Shown piece by piece: positions 18,525 to 28,314 of a stretch of 64,000 bases of DNA. A program made the translations under genes and the position numbers. The notes under the pieces are model-generated. The model did not search any database and was not told where the DNA came from. It was given only the letters and a program-made list of their open reading frames with translations. Within the stretch, counting starts at the first letter, position 1; each line of letters opens with the position of its first letter. Location: NCBI GenBank assembly GCA_006226375.1, contig SBHC01000043.1:1-64000 (forward strand), read 5' to 3'. Origin of the DNA: Deltaproteobacteria bacterium. GTDB taxonomy: Bacteria > Myxococcota_C > UBA6777.

Positions 18525-18588
18525 CCCACGCCACATCACCACCTCTTTATTTCTTTAACTACTGACTGACAAGAAAGAGAAACCTATC

Positions 18589-18876
18589 ATGTCCAAAACG
18601 GTCACCAAAGCAGATTTGATCGACGGTGTTCACCACAACGTTGGATTCTCGAAAAAAGAAGCGGCCGACATGGTCGATCTGTTCTTTGATACGATCAAAG
18701 AGACCCTGGAGTACGGTGAGAAACTCAAAGTTTCCGGTTTTGGCAACTTTGTGGTCCGAAGCAAGCGTGAACGCATCGGCCGTAACCCCCAGACTGGAGA
18801 GGCAATTAAAATTTCTGCAAGAAAAGTGTTGACTTTTAAACCCAGTCAGGTATTAAAGAACGCGCTCAATTCGTAA
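18589..18876 (+). CDS. ihfA: Integration host factor alpha subunit (HU/IHF family)
   Basis: 95 residues. This DNA-bending protein forms a heterodimer with IhfB. TVTKADLIDGVHHNVGFSKKEA and the beta-arm GRNPQTGEAIKI (with the intercalating Pro) followed by RKVLTFKPSQVLKNALN fit the alpha subunit better than HU. In E. coli ihfA ends the same operon after pheS-pheT. Here it follows rplT directly, so pheST are missing from this place. No clear terminator follows. Confidence 0.88.
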   Translation: MSKTVTKADLIDGVHHNVGFSKKEAADMVDLFFDTIKETLEYGEKLKVSGFGNFVVRSKRERIGRNPQTGEAIKISARKVLTFKPSQVLKNALNS

Positions 18877-18955
18877 GAAAAGCTTTTTGAAGTTTTTCTC
18901 ACGTGGGTGAGGTGACACGCAAGACATTCTTTCGAGCGTTCATCTTATCATTGGT

Positions 18956-19032
<77 letters not shown>

Positions 19033-19092
19033 TTTTCTTCCTCTCCTCTCTTTCTTCCCCCAAGAATCTTTCTTCATCAAAGGCATCACATC

Positions 19093-19866
19093 GTGCGTAT
19101 TCTTCTTGTGAACGACGATGGAATCCACGCCAAGGGCATTCATGTGCTGCAGCAAGCAGCCCAGGCATTCGGCGAATGCATCACCGTCGCCCCCCACGAC
19201 GAGAGCAGCGCAGTCAGCCATGCCATCACACTCCACGCACCTTTACGATTACGCAATCACGGACCCAATGCCTACGCAGTAACCGGAACCCCCACCGACT
19301 GTGCTTACATTGGCCTGCACAAGGTGCTTGATCCTCAACCTGATCTTTTGCTCTCAGGAATCAACTACGGTCCCAATCTAGGCATTGATGTGCTGTACTC
19401 AGGCACGGTCGCAGCAGCGATGGAAGGATCACGAGCTGGTGTTCCTTCTGTTGCCTTTTCCCTTGCCACACGCCATCCCACCGATGAAGACTGGGAAACA
19501 GCCGGTCGTGTGGTCCGCGAGTTCCTGACCTGGTACCTGGATCAGCCTCCCCTCCCCCAAGGAAAACTTCTCAACGTCAACATCCCCAAAGGCCCCTTGC
19601 CAACACCCGCACCGTTTCGCGCGGTTCGGCTGGGTGAGGTCGATTACCCACCCGATGTTGCAAGTCGAGAAGATCCTCGCGGCGGCTACTACTACTGGAT
19701 TGGCGGAAAGCCCCCTCGTCTGGGCGATGAACCCGACACCGACACGGGCTCGATCCTGGAGAAGCATGTGTCAGTCACCCCGCTGCATCTCGACCTCACG
19801 GATTACAGCAGCCTGGGTGATCTACAAAACCGTTTGACCTCAACCCCCAGCAAGAAAGAGACTTGA
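19093..19866 (+). CDS. surE: 5'/3'-nucleotidase SurE
   Basis: 257 residues, usual for SurE, a metal-dependent phosphatase acting on nucleoside monophosphates. The metal site [15 protein letters not shown], the SAVSHAIT block, VTGTPTDC and [25 protein letters not shown] are all conserved. The start is a GTG at 19093, with AAAGG 9 nt upstream; there is no ATG near. It leads a likely five-gene operon (surE, popT, apt, RNA ligase, HD-Pnk) with short gaps, beginning 60 bases after tRNA-Pro. Confidence 0.95.
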   Translation: MRILLVNDDGIHAKGIHVLQQAAQAFGECITVAPHDESSAVSHAITLHAPLRLRNHGPNAYAVTGTPTDCAYIGLHKVLDPQPDLLLSGINYGPNLGIDVLYSGTVAAAMEGSRAGVPSVAFSLATRHPTDEDWETAGRVVREFLTWYLDQPPLPQGKLLNVNIPKGPLPTPAPFRAVRLGEVDYPPDVASREDPRGGYYYWIGGKPPRLGDEPDTDTGSILEKHVSVTPLHLDLTDYSSLGDLQNRLTSTPSKKET

Positions 19867-19870
19867 CGCC

Positions 19871-20944
19871 ATGACGTCCCAAGAGACTTCCACCACGGAT
19901 CAAGCCACTTCTTCCCTCGAAGCCAAACCGTCTGACTACTACCAAGAGCGTGATCTCAAGGGATACGCTGGCGTAACTGTACGCGGGGTCCTGATGGGCG
20001 GCGCCGATGTGATCCCCGGTGTCTCCGGCGGAACCATGGCCCTCATCGTTGGTATCTACCGGGAGTTGGTGGCCAGCATTAAAGCCTTTGACTTCCATGC
20101 CGTCCGCCTGTTGCTCTCTGGAAACATCAAGGGCTTCAGCCGACACGTCAACCTGCCCTTCCTGATCGCTCTTGGTATGGGAATCCTGGTTGCGATCGGC
20201 TCACTCTCCAAGGTGTTGCCCAAGCTGCTCTACACGTACCCCGCTCCCACCAAAGGCTTCTTCTTTGGTTTGATCCTGGCGAGCATCTACCTCGTGTGGC
20301 AGCAGATCGAACGGCACGACGCCGGAACAGTCATTATGGTCTTGCTGGGCGCTGTTGGAGCCTACTTCTTCGTTGGACTCATCCCCGTCCAAACCCCCGA
20401 ACACCTCGGCTTTATCTTCCTCTGTGGATTTATCGCGATCTGTGCGATGATCCTTCCAGGGATCAGCGGCGCTTTCCTGCTGCTTCTGCTCGGGAAATAC
20501 GCGTTCATCTTGGAGTCGTTGTCGAACCTCATCAAGTATCGCAAGATCGATCACAACTTCCTTATCGTTGTCGTTTTTGCGGCAGGATGCGCTTGCGGCT
20601 TGCTGGCCTTCTCACGATTCTTGAATTGGCTCCTCGATCGGTTCCACGCTCCAACTCTCGCAGCGCTCACCGGTTTGATGATCGGCTCTCTGCGTAAGAT
20701 CTGGCCCTACCAAACAGGCACAGGCGACTACCAGACCGTACAGGAGCTGACCACCCAATACTTCTGGCCGTTCCGTGAAGAAATCCTCTTCACGTTGAGC
20801 AAAAAAGGCCTGTACATGCAGAACCATTGGCCCAGCCAATGGAACTCGCAATACGTGTTAGCCGCTGTCCTGGTTGTGGCCGGAGTGATGTGTGTGCTAA
20901 CTCTGGACTTTGTCGCCAAACGCCGCAACCCCAGCGCAGGATAA
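19871..20944 (+). CDS. popT: DUF368 family membrane protein, PopT-type polyprenyl-phosphate transporter
   Basis: 357 residues. DUF368 proteins have been shown to recycle undecaprenyl phosphate across the inner membrane. After a 35-residue polar N-terminus comes VRGVLMGGADVIPGVSGGTMALIVGIY, the family signature, then about eight membrane segments. A second inverted copy of the motif appears as MILPGISGAFLLLLLGKY. The inverted repeat is typical of the family. The gene starts 4 bases after surE. Confidence 0.88.
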   Translation: MTSQETSTTDQATSSLEAKPSDYYQERDLKGYAGVTVRGVLMGGADVIPGVSGGTMALIVGIYRELVASIKAFDFHAVRLLLSGNIKGFSRHVNLPFLIALGMGILVAIGSLSKVLPKLLYTYPAPTKGFFFGLILASIYLVWQQIERHDAGTVIMVLLGAVGAYFFVGLIPVQTPEHLGFIFLCGFIAICAMILPGISGAFLLLLLGKYAFILESLSNLIKYRKIDHNFLIVVVFAAGCACGLLAFSRFLNWLLDRFHAPTLAALTGLMIGSLRKIWPYQTGTGDYQTVQELTTQYFWPFREEILFTLSKKGLYMQNHWPSQWNSQYVLAAVLVVAGVMCVLTLDFVAKRRNPSAG

Positions 20945-20956
20945 GGAGCCAACGCC

Positions 20957-21490
20957 ATGGAACGGAAGCACCTCGATCTCAACTTGTTTGTCCGCGATGT
21001 CCCTGACTTCCCCAAGCCAGGAATCTTGTTCAAGGACATTACGCCGCTGCTCGCAGACGCCGAAGCCTTTGGAACAACCATCGCCCGCTTTGTGGCAGAG
21101 TTCCGAGATCAGCGCATCGACAAAGTGGTGGGCATGGAGTCCCGTGGCTTCCTCTTTGGCACCCCGCTGGCCCAAGCTCTCGACGCAGGCTTTGTTCCTG
21201 TGCGCAAGCCTGGAAAACTCCCGGCAGAAACGATCAGCGAAACCTACTCATTGGAGTACGGCGAAGACACTCTGGAAATCCACAAAGACGCGATCCACCC
21301 CGGTGATCGAATTCTTGTCATCGACGATCTCCTCGCCACTGGCGGAACCGCTGCCGCAACTGGACGTTTGATCGAAAAGCTTGGTGGCACCATCAACGGC
21401 TTTGCTTTCGTGATCGAGCTGGGCTTCCTCAATGGCCGCGCCAAACTCGGCGACACCCCTGTCTTCAGCCTCCTCCAATTCAACGACTGA
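20957..21490 (+). CDS. apt: Adenine phosphoribosyltransferase
   Basis: 177 residues. It converts adenine and PRPP to AMP in purine salvage. The PRPP-binding motif [16 protein letters not shown] and the N-terminal [16 protein letters not shown] are diagnostic. AAGGAG lies 8 nt before the ATG, 12 bases after popT. Its place next to SurE (nucleotide dephosphorylation) and RNA repair genes makes this a nucleotide/RNA salvage operon. Confidence 0.96.
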   Translation: MERKHLDLNLFVRDVPDFPKPGILFKDITPLLADAEAFGTTIARFVAEFRDQRIDKVVGMESRGFLFGTPLAQALDAGFVPVRKPGKLPAETISETYSLEYGEDTLEIHKDAIHPGDRILVIDDLLATGGTAAATGRLIEKLGGTINGFAFVIELGFLNGRAKLGDTPVFSLLQFND

Positions 21491-21581
21491 TCTCCCCCCT
21501 CTCCTCCACAAACCAAACCTTTTCCAGCCTCAACCGTTGTATGCTCTGCCCATCATCTCTTTTCTGGGGAGCATGCAACTC

Positions 21582-22232
21582 ATGACCGCACAACGACGCA
21601 AATACCCACGTACGCCTCACCTGCCCTGGTCCGAAGGCGCGACGTCGGATGACATCACCCTTGATTTGGCCTCTTGCTTCGAAGGTCGCGAGGTTGTAGT
21701 GACCGAGAAGATGGACGGTGAAAACACCACCATGTACACCGACTACATCCACGCGCGCTCGCTCGACAGCAAACATCACCCCTCGCGCAACTGGGTTAAG
21801 CAACTTCACGGACGGATCGGCTACAACATCCCCGAAGGTTGGCGTATCTGTGGCGAAAACATGTACGCTCAGCACTCCATCATCTATGATGACCTGGAGA
21901 GTTACTTCTACCTGTTCTCTGTCTGGAACGAAGAGAACGAGTGTCTTGATTGGAACGAAACGATCGAGTGGGCTGAGCTTCTTCAGCTCCCCGTTCCTCC
22001 CGTTCTCTACCAGGGACCTTGGGATGAAGCCCTGATCGAAAACCTATCGTTCAACCCAGAGATATGCGAAGGCTATGTAGTTCGGACAGTGGCTGGGTTC
22101 GCGTACACCGACTTTCAGAAACACCTCGCCAAGGTCGTTCGGGCCAACCATGTGCAAACTGACGAACACTGGATGCACCGCCCTGTCATTCCCAACCAGC
22201 TCCGAGACACAACCGAAGCCATCGCCTCTTAA
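21582..22232 (+). CDS. ATP-dependent RNA ligase family protein (paralogue 1)
   Basis: 216 residues. It belongs to the covalent nucleotidyltransferase RNA ligases (PF09414 type), which seal 5'-phosphate to 3'-hydroxyl ends. Visible motifs: I KMDGEN (Lys43 as AMP acceptor), Ia HARS, III CGENMYAQHSI, IV EGYVVR and V LAKVVRANH. The ATG at 21582 is chosen (GGGGAG 9 nt upstream); an in-frame ATG at 21573 is too close to the ribosome binding site. Only the catalytic domain is present, with no extra C-terminal domain. It lies 50 bases before the HD-Pnk gene, which would prepare the ends it seals. The C-terminus HWMHRPVIPNQLRD is shared with the second ligase at 37627-38385. Confidence 0.88.
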   Translation: MTAQRRKYPRTPHLPWSEGATSDDITLDLASCFEGREVVVTEKMDGENTTMYTDYIHARSLDSKHHPSRNWVKQLHGRIGYNIPEGWRICGENMYAQHSIIYDDLESYFYLFSVWNEENECLDWNETIEWAELLQLPVPPVLYQGPWDEALIENLSFNPEICEGYVVRTVAGFAYTDFQKHLAKVVRANHVQTDEHWMHRPVIPNQLRDTTEAIAS

Positions 22233-22282
22233 GAGAAGCCCCTGCATCTTTCGTTACCATCACGTCCAGAAAGGGTAGCCCC

Positions 22283-23527
22283 ATGGAACCGTTGGTTGCT
22301 GACATAGTCGCTGGCGCACGGCCAACGATGACCGAAGTCTTGAACGCTTGGGGCTCCTGGTGTCCTTTGCTTCATGAGCTGGAAGACACCCCACAAGATC
22401 CAGAATGGCACGCAGAAGGCAACGTCCTGATTCACACCAACAACGTGCTCCATGAGGTGTACCAACTCTTGGAAGGACCTGCGTCTCACCTGGGCCAGGA
22501 TCGTCAACTTGCCCTGATCTTAGGCGCGATCTTTCATGACATTGCCAAGCCACTCACAACACGAGCCCAAGAGATCGACGGCAAAGAGCGGATCGTTGCT
22601 CCTCGCCATGCTGACAGAGGCCGATCGTACCTGGCTCCCAAACTCTTTGCCTTGGACCTACCCTATTCTCTGATGTACGAGGTCCTCGCCCTTGTTGGTC
22701 ATCACCATGATCCCGTCAAGTTCGTGCGCAAAGAAGCTCCTGCTCACAAGTTTCTACGCCTCGCCCGGCAGGTTGATACTGAGTTGGTGTACTTCCTTGA
22801 AGTCGCCGATATGTTGGGACGAACCTGCAACGATCTTCAGAAGCAGCTCGACACGATTGAGATGTTTCGGATGTTTGCCGAAGAGTACAACGCCTGGAAC
22901 AATCCCACTCCACACCAAGACTGGCACCAACGCCTCAACGAGCAGCTCGCTGATGAACCGGAAGAGTGGCAAACGTACGTTCACGCCAAAGCCGTCTGGG
23001 AACGAGAAACAGGACAGATCTTTACGCCCGAAGAAGCGATCTCGCGCTCGTACGATGCGAAGGAAGGACATTCTCATCTTGTGCTGCTGTGTGGTCCGAG
23101 CGGCTCCGGCAAATCAACCTGGGTGCAGCGCAACCTTCCTGGCTACGAGATGGTAAGCATGGACACGTTGAGGAAAGAACTTACGGGAAAAGTTAGCGAC
23201 CAGTCCTCGAATGGCAAAGTCCGTCACATGGCCACAGACGAACTCAAGGAACACCTTCGTCGCAAGCGCAATGTGGTCTGGGATGCAACCAATCTACGTC
23301 GAGACTTCCGTCGCCCCTTGATTGATCTGGGCATGCGCTATCATGCACGAGTGAGCCTGGTTGTGTTTCATATCCCCGAACACGAGATCATAGCCCGCAA
23401 CGCCCAGCGACAAAGCGCCATCCCCACCGCTGTGTTGCAAAAGCAACTCCGCAACACCGAATGGCCTTACCTGCACGAAGCCCACGACGTCCAGTACATC
23501 GACGCCCAAGGACAACGGCTGTTGTAA
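22283..23527 (+). CDS. HD domain-polynucleotide kinase fusion (HD-Pnk), RNA/DNA end-healing enzyme
   Basis: 414 residues. The N-terminal HD phosphohydrolase domain (about 35-190) has LIHTNNVLHEV, IFHDIAKPL and GHHHDP metal motifs. The C-terminal P-loop kinase domain (about 260-414) has GPSGSGKST (271-279), VSMDTLRKEL and an ATNLRRDFRRPLI lid region, as in T4 polynucleotide kinase. An enzyme of this design from Runella slithyformis removes 2',3'-cyclic or 3'-phosphates and phosphorylates 5'-OH ends, leaving ends ready for ligation. The adjacent RNA ligase completes the pathway. The start ATG has AAGGG upstream. It is the last gene of the operon. Confidence 0.88.
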   Translation: MEPLVADIVAGARPTMTEVLNAWGSWCPLLHELEDTPQDPEWHAEGNVLIHTNNVLHEVYQLLEGPASHLGQDRQLALILGAIFHDIAKPLTTRAQEIDGKERIVAPRHADRGRSYLAPKLFALDLPYSLMYEVLALVGHHHDPVKFVRKEAPAHKFLRLARQVDTELVYFLEVADMLGRTCNDLQKQLDTIEMFRMFAEEYNAWNNPTPHQDWHQRLNEQLADEPEEWQTYVHAKAVWERETGQIFTPEEAISRSYDAKEGHSHLVLLCGPSGSGKSTWVQRNLPGYEMVSMDTLRKELTGKVSDQSSNGKVRHMATDELKEHLRRKRNVVWDATNLRRDFRRPLIDLGMRYHARVSLVVFHIPEHEIIARNAQRQSAIPTAVLQKQLRNTEWPYLHEAHDVQYIDAQGQRLL

Positions 23528-23573
23528 GAGCGTCCAACGACGACCTTGCGCAAGCGTCTCCTAGAAAGGTTCT

Positions 23574-25424
23574 TTAGGGGCGGGGTTGAACCTTCGACTT
23601 TTTCTTCACAGGCTGCACGATGTTGAGGTACTTGAAGTAGTTCGCGAGGATATCATTGGGCTTGAAGTTCCGCAGTCGAGGGCGCGCCATGTAGGTACGG
23701 GTTCTCGCACCTGCGCCCAAAAAGACGGCATCGTCGATCAAGATCTGGTTCAGTTGCAGATACATGAACGTCCGTTGCGGTGAAGGCGGCAAGACGTGGG
23801 CACGTTGAAACAGCTCGTTGTATTTGGGGTTGTTGTAGTTCCAATTGTTGGGTCCAGGGGACGCATTCGGCCCATAAAACAACATTAAGTTGTTCTCCGC
23901 GTCTGGGTAGTCAGACGCCCAAGCCAGGGCAAACATCTGCGCTTTGCCCTGACGTAACTTTCGCGCAAGCTGGGGAAATGTGCTGAGTTCGTACTTTACC
24001 TTCACGCCGATCTGCGCAAACTGCCGCTTCAACATCGCTTCACGGTCTTTGGCCCCTGCGCTAAGGGAGGTTGCGATAATTAAGACCGGCAGCCCCTTTC
24101 CGCCAGGATAACCAGCCATCGCAAGGAAGCGCTTCGCCTTCTTCAGGTCTCGCTTCGGTCGAGGACCTGCAAACCCGCTAAGACCGGGTGGAATTGCCCC
24201 TTGGTAGATGGTCAACGAGTTGCTGTAAAAGACTCGATTGATCTCGTTGTAATCGATGGCATACGAAAGAGCCTTACGCAAATACCTTGCCCGCTTGCTG
24301 TATCCCCCGACAATTGGGTCTTTGAAGTTAAAGCCTGTGTAAATAAAATCGAGCAAGTGCTCCTTGCACAGGTAGTAGCCATGTTGTTTCCAGGTCCGCT
24401 TGAGTTTGCGCTCCGTGTCAAACACGGCGGCGTATCTTTCGTTGGGCACAACAATAAAATCCAAACGGTTCATCAGGAAAGGATACCACTGTTGAGATAT
24501 CCCACGAACCTGAGCCACAAGCTTGTCCACAAAAGGAAGCTGCTTCCCAGCATCCAGATGAAGGTTGCGTTGTTTGTCTTGCTCCGAGAATTGCGTGGGG
24601 TAACGAGAGTGTTTGTACCGTTTGTTCTTGACGAACACCAAAGTCTGACGGCTTCGAGATTGAAACATGAATGGGCCTGTACCCACAGGATGTGAACTGA
24701 ATGTTCGCTTGCGAGTACCAACCTTGCACTCGACCACCTCACGGGGCACTACACCTGTAGAAGACATCGCCAGCCGATGAAGAAACTGTGCGTCAGGCTT
24801 TATCAGTTTTATCTGGAACCGATAGCGGTTTAGGCGCACAAGCCCCGAGACAGCCGCGTCGTAGTCGAACGGTTTCCCCTTCTTCATCCGAAGAAATTGC
24901 CTTGTACGATACGGACCAAGGCCTGCAATTTTCTTCGAGTAGAGCCACCAGCCTTGGGGCCGCAGCATACGGTTGGCCATCCGCTTGATGGAATACAACA
25001 CATCCTTCGCGACCAACTCGCGTCCTTGCCTTTTTGGAAAGCAAGGGCTGGGGTGAAAGAAGATCCCCTGACGTAGGGTGAACGTATAGGTCCGCCTGTC
25101 CTTGGAAACCGTCGGCATGCTCTTCAAGAGCAAGGGTCTTAGGACGAGGGGTCGTTTCACGTAGTTATATTCCAACAGCGGCTCTACCACCAACGAGCCC
25201 AGCTGTGCATCATAAATGGACCCATAGCGAATAGGATCAAGGGAGCCAATCCTGGCATTGATAGGAACCTGTAACACCTTGGGGATTTTCGGAGCCTTGG
25301 GCAACGAAGGACGCGTCGCAGGCTCTTTTTCGCGGGTGTATGGGGCGGGAGACTCCGCGTACAGGCTTCCAACAAAGAGAACCAAGAACAAGCACCCGAT
25401 CCATATGTTTCGCAACATGGACAT
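23574..25424 (-). CDS. Family 5 (peptide/nickel/oligosaccharide) ABC-type substrate-binding protein
   Basis: About 616 residues. It is exported: MSMLRNIWIGCLFLVLFVGSLYA then ESP gives a Sec signal with signal peptidase I cleavage rather than a lipobox. The body is SBP_bac_5: VVEPLLEYN, VAKDVLYSIKRM, LRKALSYAIDYNEI, and the C-terminal NNPKYNELFQRA and RTFMYLQLNQILIDDAVF. The start at 25424 has GGAG 4 nt upstream; an ATG at 25418 has better spacing (10 nt). No permease or ATPase genes are near, so the transporter partners must be elsewhere or absent. Confidence 0.88.
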   Translation of the reverse strand: MSMLRNIWIGCLFLVLFVGSLYAESPAPYTREKEPATRPSLPKAPKIPKVLQVPINARIGSLDPIRYGSIYDAQLGSLVVEPLLEYNYVKRPLVLRPLLLKSMPTVSKDRRTYTFTLRQGIFFHPSPCFPKRQGRELVAKDVLYSIKRMANRMLRPQGWWLYSKKIAGLGPYRTRQFLRMKKGKPFDYDAAVSGLVRLNRYRFQIKLIKPDAQFLHRLAMSSTGVVPREVVECKVGTRKRTFSSHPVGTGPFMFQSRSRQTLVFVKNKRYKHSRYPTQFSEQDKQRNLHLDAGKQLPFVDKLVAQVRGISQQWYPFLMNRLDFIVVPNERYAAVFDTERKLKRTWKQHGYYLCKEHLLDFIYTGFNFKDPIVGGYSKRARYLRKALSYAIDYNEINRVFYSNSLTIYQGAIPPGLSGFAGPRPKRDLKKAKRFLAMAGYPGGKGLPVLIIATSLSAGAKDREAMLKRQFAQIGVKVKYELSTFPQLARKLRQGKAQMFALAWASDYPDAENNLMLFYGPNASPGPNNWNYNNPKYNELFQRAHVLPPSPQRTFMYLQLNQILIDDAVFLGAGARTRTYMARPRLRNFKPNDILANYFKYLNIVQPVKKKSKVQPRP

Positions 25425-25604
25425 CACGCTCCTCAATCGAATGGTTTTCTGTTTTTGTGATTTGAATTTCAAGCCTTCTGACCTTATCACTGGAGGCTTT
25501 GCGCAGCAACACACCTTCATTCTCGCAAGACACGATTAGACATTCGATAGCATCCTGTTGTAGCTTCATGGATATACTTACGAAAGAATGCAGGGAGCCT
25601 TGGT

Positions 25605-28310
25605 ATGAGTGTCATGTCCACCCCGCCCGGTCCGGTCGTGTTTGTCCTCCGACCGGCCGACTGGGAAGCCCAAGACTATGTGGTTAACCGAAACATTATC
25701 GGTGACCACCTTCATCAAAACGCGGCGGCGAAGTTGCCTCTGGCATCCCTGGCCTACGACGGCCAAGACAAGTACCACCGCATCCTCCAATCCAATGTCG
25801 CCGACGAAGCCCATCGTCAGGCTCTGTTCGACAAAGCGACCGAACACATCAACAACATCGACTTCCCCTGGGAAGAGGTGGAAGTCAACGGCGCTCAGGC
25901 CATCACTTGCGCGCATGAATTCGCCGCAGAGTCCGTGATGTCGCCGGTTCACCTCGCTTCCATTCAAGAGCGTTTGGGTACTGTGATGGTTTCCGTATCC
26001 ATCGCCCGGCGAGGCTACATCATGTATGTCGCCAACGACATGTCAGAGCTTCACCAACAAGCGTCTCTGGCTCTTTCGTTTACAGGGAACAAACACTTCC
26101 TCAAAGCGCCCGACACCGACAAGGTCAGCCCAGAAATCTTTATGATGATGAGCGGGCAGATCGTTGGCATCCAAGAGATAGAAGGTTCCCTTGAACTTCG
26201 GGATGAAGAAGGTAATGTTGTCGGAAACATCACCAAGGAAGAATACACAGAGTTGGAGCTGGCTTTTTCCTCTGAAGAAGAGGATAACGACATCGAAGAG
26301 GAAAGCTTCACCCGAGAGATCTACATCAACTGGAGTGAGATGTCCCCTCTCCAACGCTCAAAGCTCATCCAAAGCTTAAATGAAAAAGGCAAACCAACGT
26401 TCCACAAATGGAGCTATGAGGCCGACCTTGACCCGCTGCATTACAGCATCCCTCTGGATTGGGACGGCTGGCCCAAAATGGTCGCATTCTTCGTTGTGTT
26501 GATGGGAATGCTCAATGTTGTGATTGATGTCTATCGCATGCTTGTAGGCTATGACCACATACCCAACATCTACCTACAAAGTAGCTGGGTGAAGATGTCA
26601 TTGTATGTGGGCTTCTTTGTCTGGCTTGTTCGCGCTGTCACCCTCCTCTACCGGGACATTACTCTGGGCGCGACACCTTTTGAAAAGGGTACTTACCTGT
26701 ACTCCACTGCCGTCCTCGGTGTGAGTTTCCACGCGGTATCGTTTCGCTCCATCACCGAGGGCGGAATGGTAGGAACGATCGAGCGAACAGCGTACGATAC
26801 AGAAGGAAAAGGGATGTTGTGGTCGTTTCAATACGGAGGCGACACCCATGTGTTTGATTTCGACGACAAGGACCAACTCCAACGAGTCATCCAAGCTGTC
26901 GAAGAAGAGCAGCAGTTCGCCCAAAAAGCCCGAGACAACGGTGACCTTGAGACGGCCTCACAGTACGATCCTCTTGCTCTCTACGAGCGCTACGAGTTTG
27001 AAGAAGAAGAAGGTTTTCCACTGGAACGCTGGAGACCGGGTCTCCCCAATTGGTTGAAAGAACCAACCTGGGTCATCCTGCTGCTGGGTATCTCTCTTGG
27101 AGTTGGGTTCAGCACACTCCGCGACTGGCGGATGGACACCGAATTCTTCAAGCACATCAGAACCCAAGCACACGTGAACCTCTACGAAGTCCGTGGAGGA
27201 CGCTACCACAAAGACGACATAGAGAAACACATCCTCCCGGTCATTCGGCTGAAGCAGACGAAGAAAGAGAATACGCTCAAGGCTTATCGAGACTATCTTC
27301 AAACCAAACCGCCGGCAACGTTAGCCAAAGAAGCCAAAGCTAGCATACACAAGCTATACGAGGAAGCTATCCAGCGCTTCAAGACCCAGGCTTCCAAGAG
27401 CAACCCTCAGTTGATGCCGTTCATTCAACGTCTGCTGAAACATCTTGAAGCGACACAATCACCGTACGTTCGGGTCACATTCCAGGCCCCCACAGAGAAA
27501 GCCCTCCAACGAATGGATGACAAGCTTCAAAAGAGCAAAGCACAACTGACCAAGCTACAAGCCTTGATTAAGACATGGGAGAAGCGCGCACGCAGACGCA
27601 GAAACAGGAGGCGAAGTCGCCGGATGCTTCGTCGTTTGCGGGCGATGGCGCGACGCTACCAAAAGGTCCAACTTGAACCTGTTGCGCCTCACTTCACCCA
27701 GGGCATCAACCAGATCAGAGAGTCCGAGATTGGAGCCATCCTTAACAAGAGCTTCCAGACGATCTTTCCCAAGGACATCCTGCAACTGACGGGAAAAAAT
27801 GTAGCACCAGCACGTTCAGGTGGTTCCATCCCTGCGACGGCACCGACTCTTTTGGTTTCGTACCAAATCACTCCAACAAGCCGACGATACTCATCCAAAC
27901 GGAACCCCAACCGCGTGTTTGTTGGCATTCAGGTGCAATTCACGATTAAGTTTTCGATACCTTCCAGCCCACCGCCCTTGCGCTTCAACCTGACAGTCAA
28001 CCCGCCGCACAAGTTCTCTGTTACATCGTACGTATCCAAAGGTGCATCGGGCTTGAATGACAAAGCATTGCTTCAAGATCCGAAGGTCCAGAAGCTTCTC
28101 AGACGTCCGATGAGTGACGCCCAACTCAAAGCCTTTGCCAAACGACTCTTTGCCCGCCAGCAGAACAGCCAAGGAGGTCGTCAGGTTGATGCAGACAGCG
28201 TGTACAGCAAGATGGCAACTCTCGCGTTCCAACAGCTTCGTCGCAAACTCCGTGACTCGTTTTTTGCCCCAGATTCTCAAGCCTTTCGCCGTTGGAAAGT
28301 CCAGCCTTAA
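25605..28310 (+). CDS. Large membrane protein of unknown function (901 aa)
   Basis: Not a family I recognise. The N-terminal 240 residues are soluble and acidic. Two hydrophobic segments lie around 290-350 (WPKMVAFFVVLMGMLNVVID; SLYVGFFVWLVRAVTLLY) and one near 490 (WVILLLGISLGVGF). A Lys/Arg-rich helical region follows (about 550-680) and a beta-rich C-terminus (about 740-850) ending YSKMATLAFQQLRRKLRDSFF. The ATG follows GGAG at 7 nt. The second half resembles the convergent neighbour at 28315-30072 in order and pattern (helical block, LLEA-like turn, beta block, Y(S/N)KMAS tail), so the two are probably distant paralogues. Confidence 0.7.
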   Translation: MSVMSTPPGPVVFVLRPADWEAQDYVVNRNIIGDHLHQNAAAKLPLASLAYDGQDKYHRILQSNVADEAHRQALFDKATEHINNIDFPWEEVEVNGAQAITCAHEFAAESVMSPVHLASIQERLGTVMVSVSIARRGYIMYVANDMSELHQQASLALSFTGNKHFLKAPDTDKVSPEIFMMMSGQIVGIQEIEGSLELRDEEGNVVGNITKEEYTELELAFSSEEEDNDIEEESFTREIYINWSEMSPLQRSKLIQSLNEKGKPTFHKWSYEADLDPLHYSIPLDWDGWPKMVAFFVVLMGMLNVVIDVYRMLVGYDHIPNIYLQSSWVKMSLYVGFFVWLVRAVTLLYRDITLGATPFEKGTYLYSTAVLGVSFHAVSFRSITEGGMVGTIERTAYDTEGKGMLWSFQYGGDTHVFDFDDKDQLQRVIQAVEEEQQFAQKARDNGDLETASQYDPLALYERYEFEEEEGFPLERWRPGLPNWLKEPTWVILLLGISLGVGFSTLRDWRMDTEFFKHIRTQAHVNLYEVRGGRYHKDDIEKHILPVIRLKQTKKENTLKAYRDYLQTKPPATLAKEAKASIHKLYEEAIQRFKTQASKSNPQLMPFIQRLLKHLEATQSPYVRVTFQAPTEKALQRMDDKLQKSKAQLTKLQALIKTWEKRARRRRNRRRSRRMLRRLRAMARRYQKVQLEPVAPHFTQGINQIRESEIGAILNKSFQTIFPKDILQLTGKNVAPARSGGSIPATAPTLLVSYQITPTSRRYSSKRNPNRVFVGIQVQFTIKFSIPSSPPPLRFNLTVNPPHKFSVTSYVSKGASGLNDKALLQDPKVQKLLRRPMSDAQLKAFAKRLFARQQNSQGGRQVDADSVYSKMATLAFQQLRRKLRDSFFAPDSQAFRRWKVQP

Positions 28311-28314
28311 TCGT

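Noticed and set aside
18877-18920. Terminator after ihfA
   Set aside because: AAAAGCTTTT and CTCAC/GTGAG are short and poorly placed, with no stable stem followed by a T-run.
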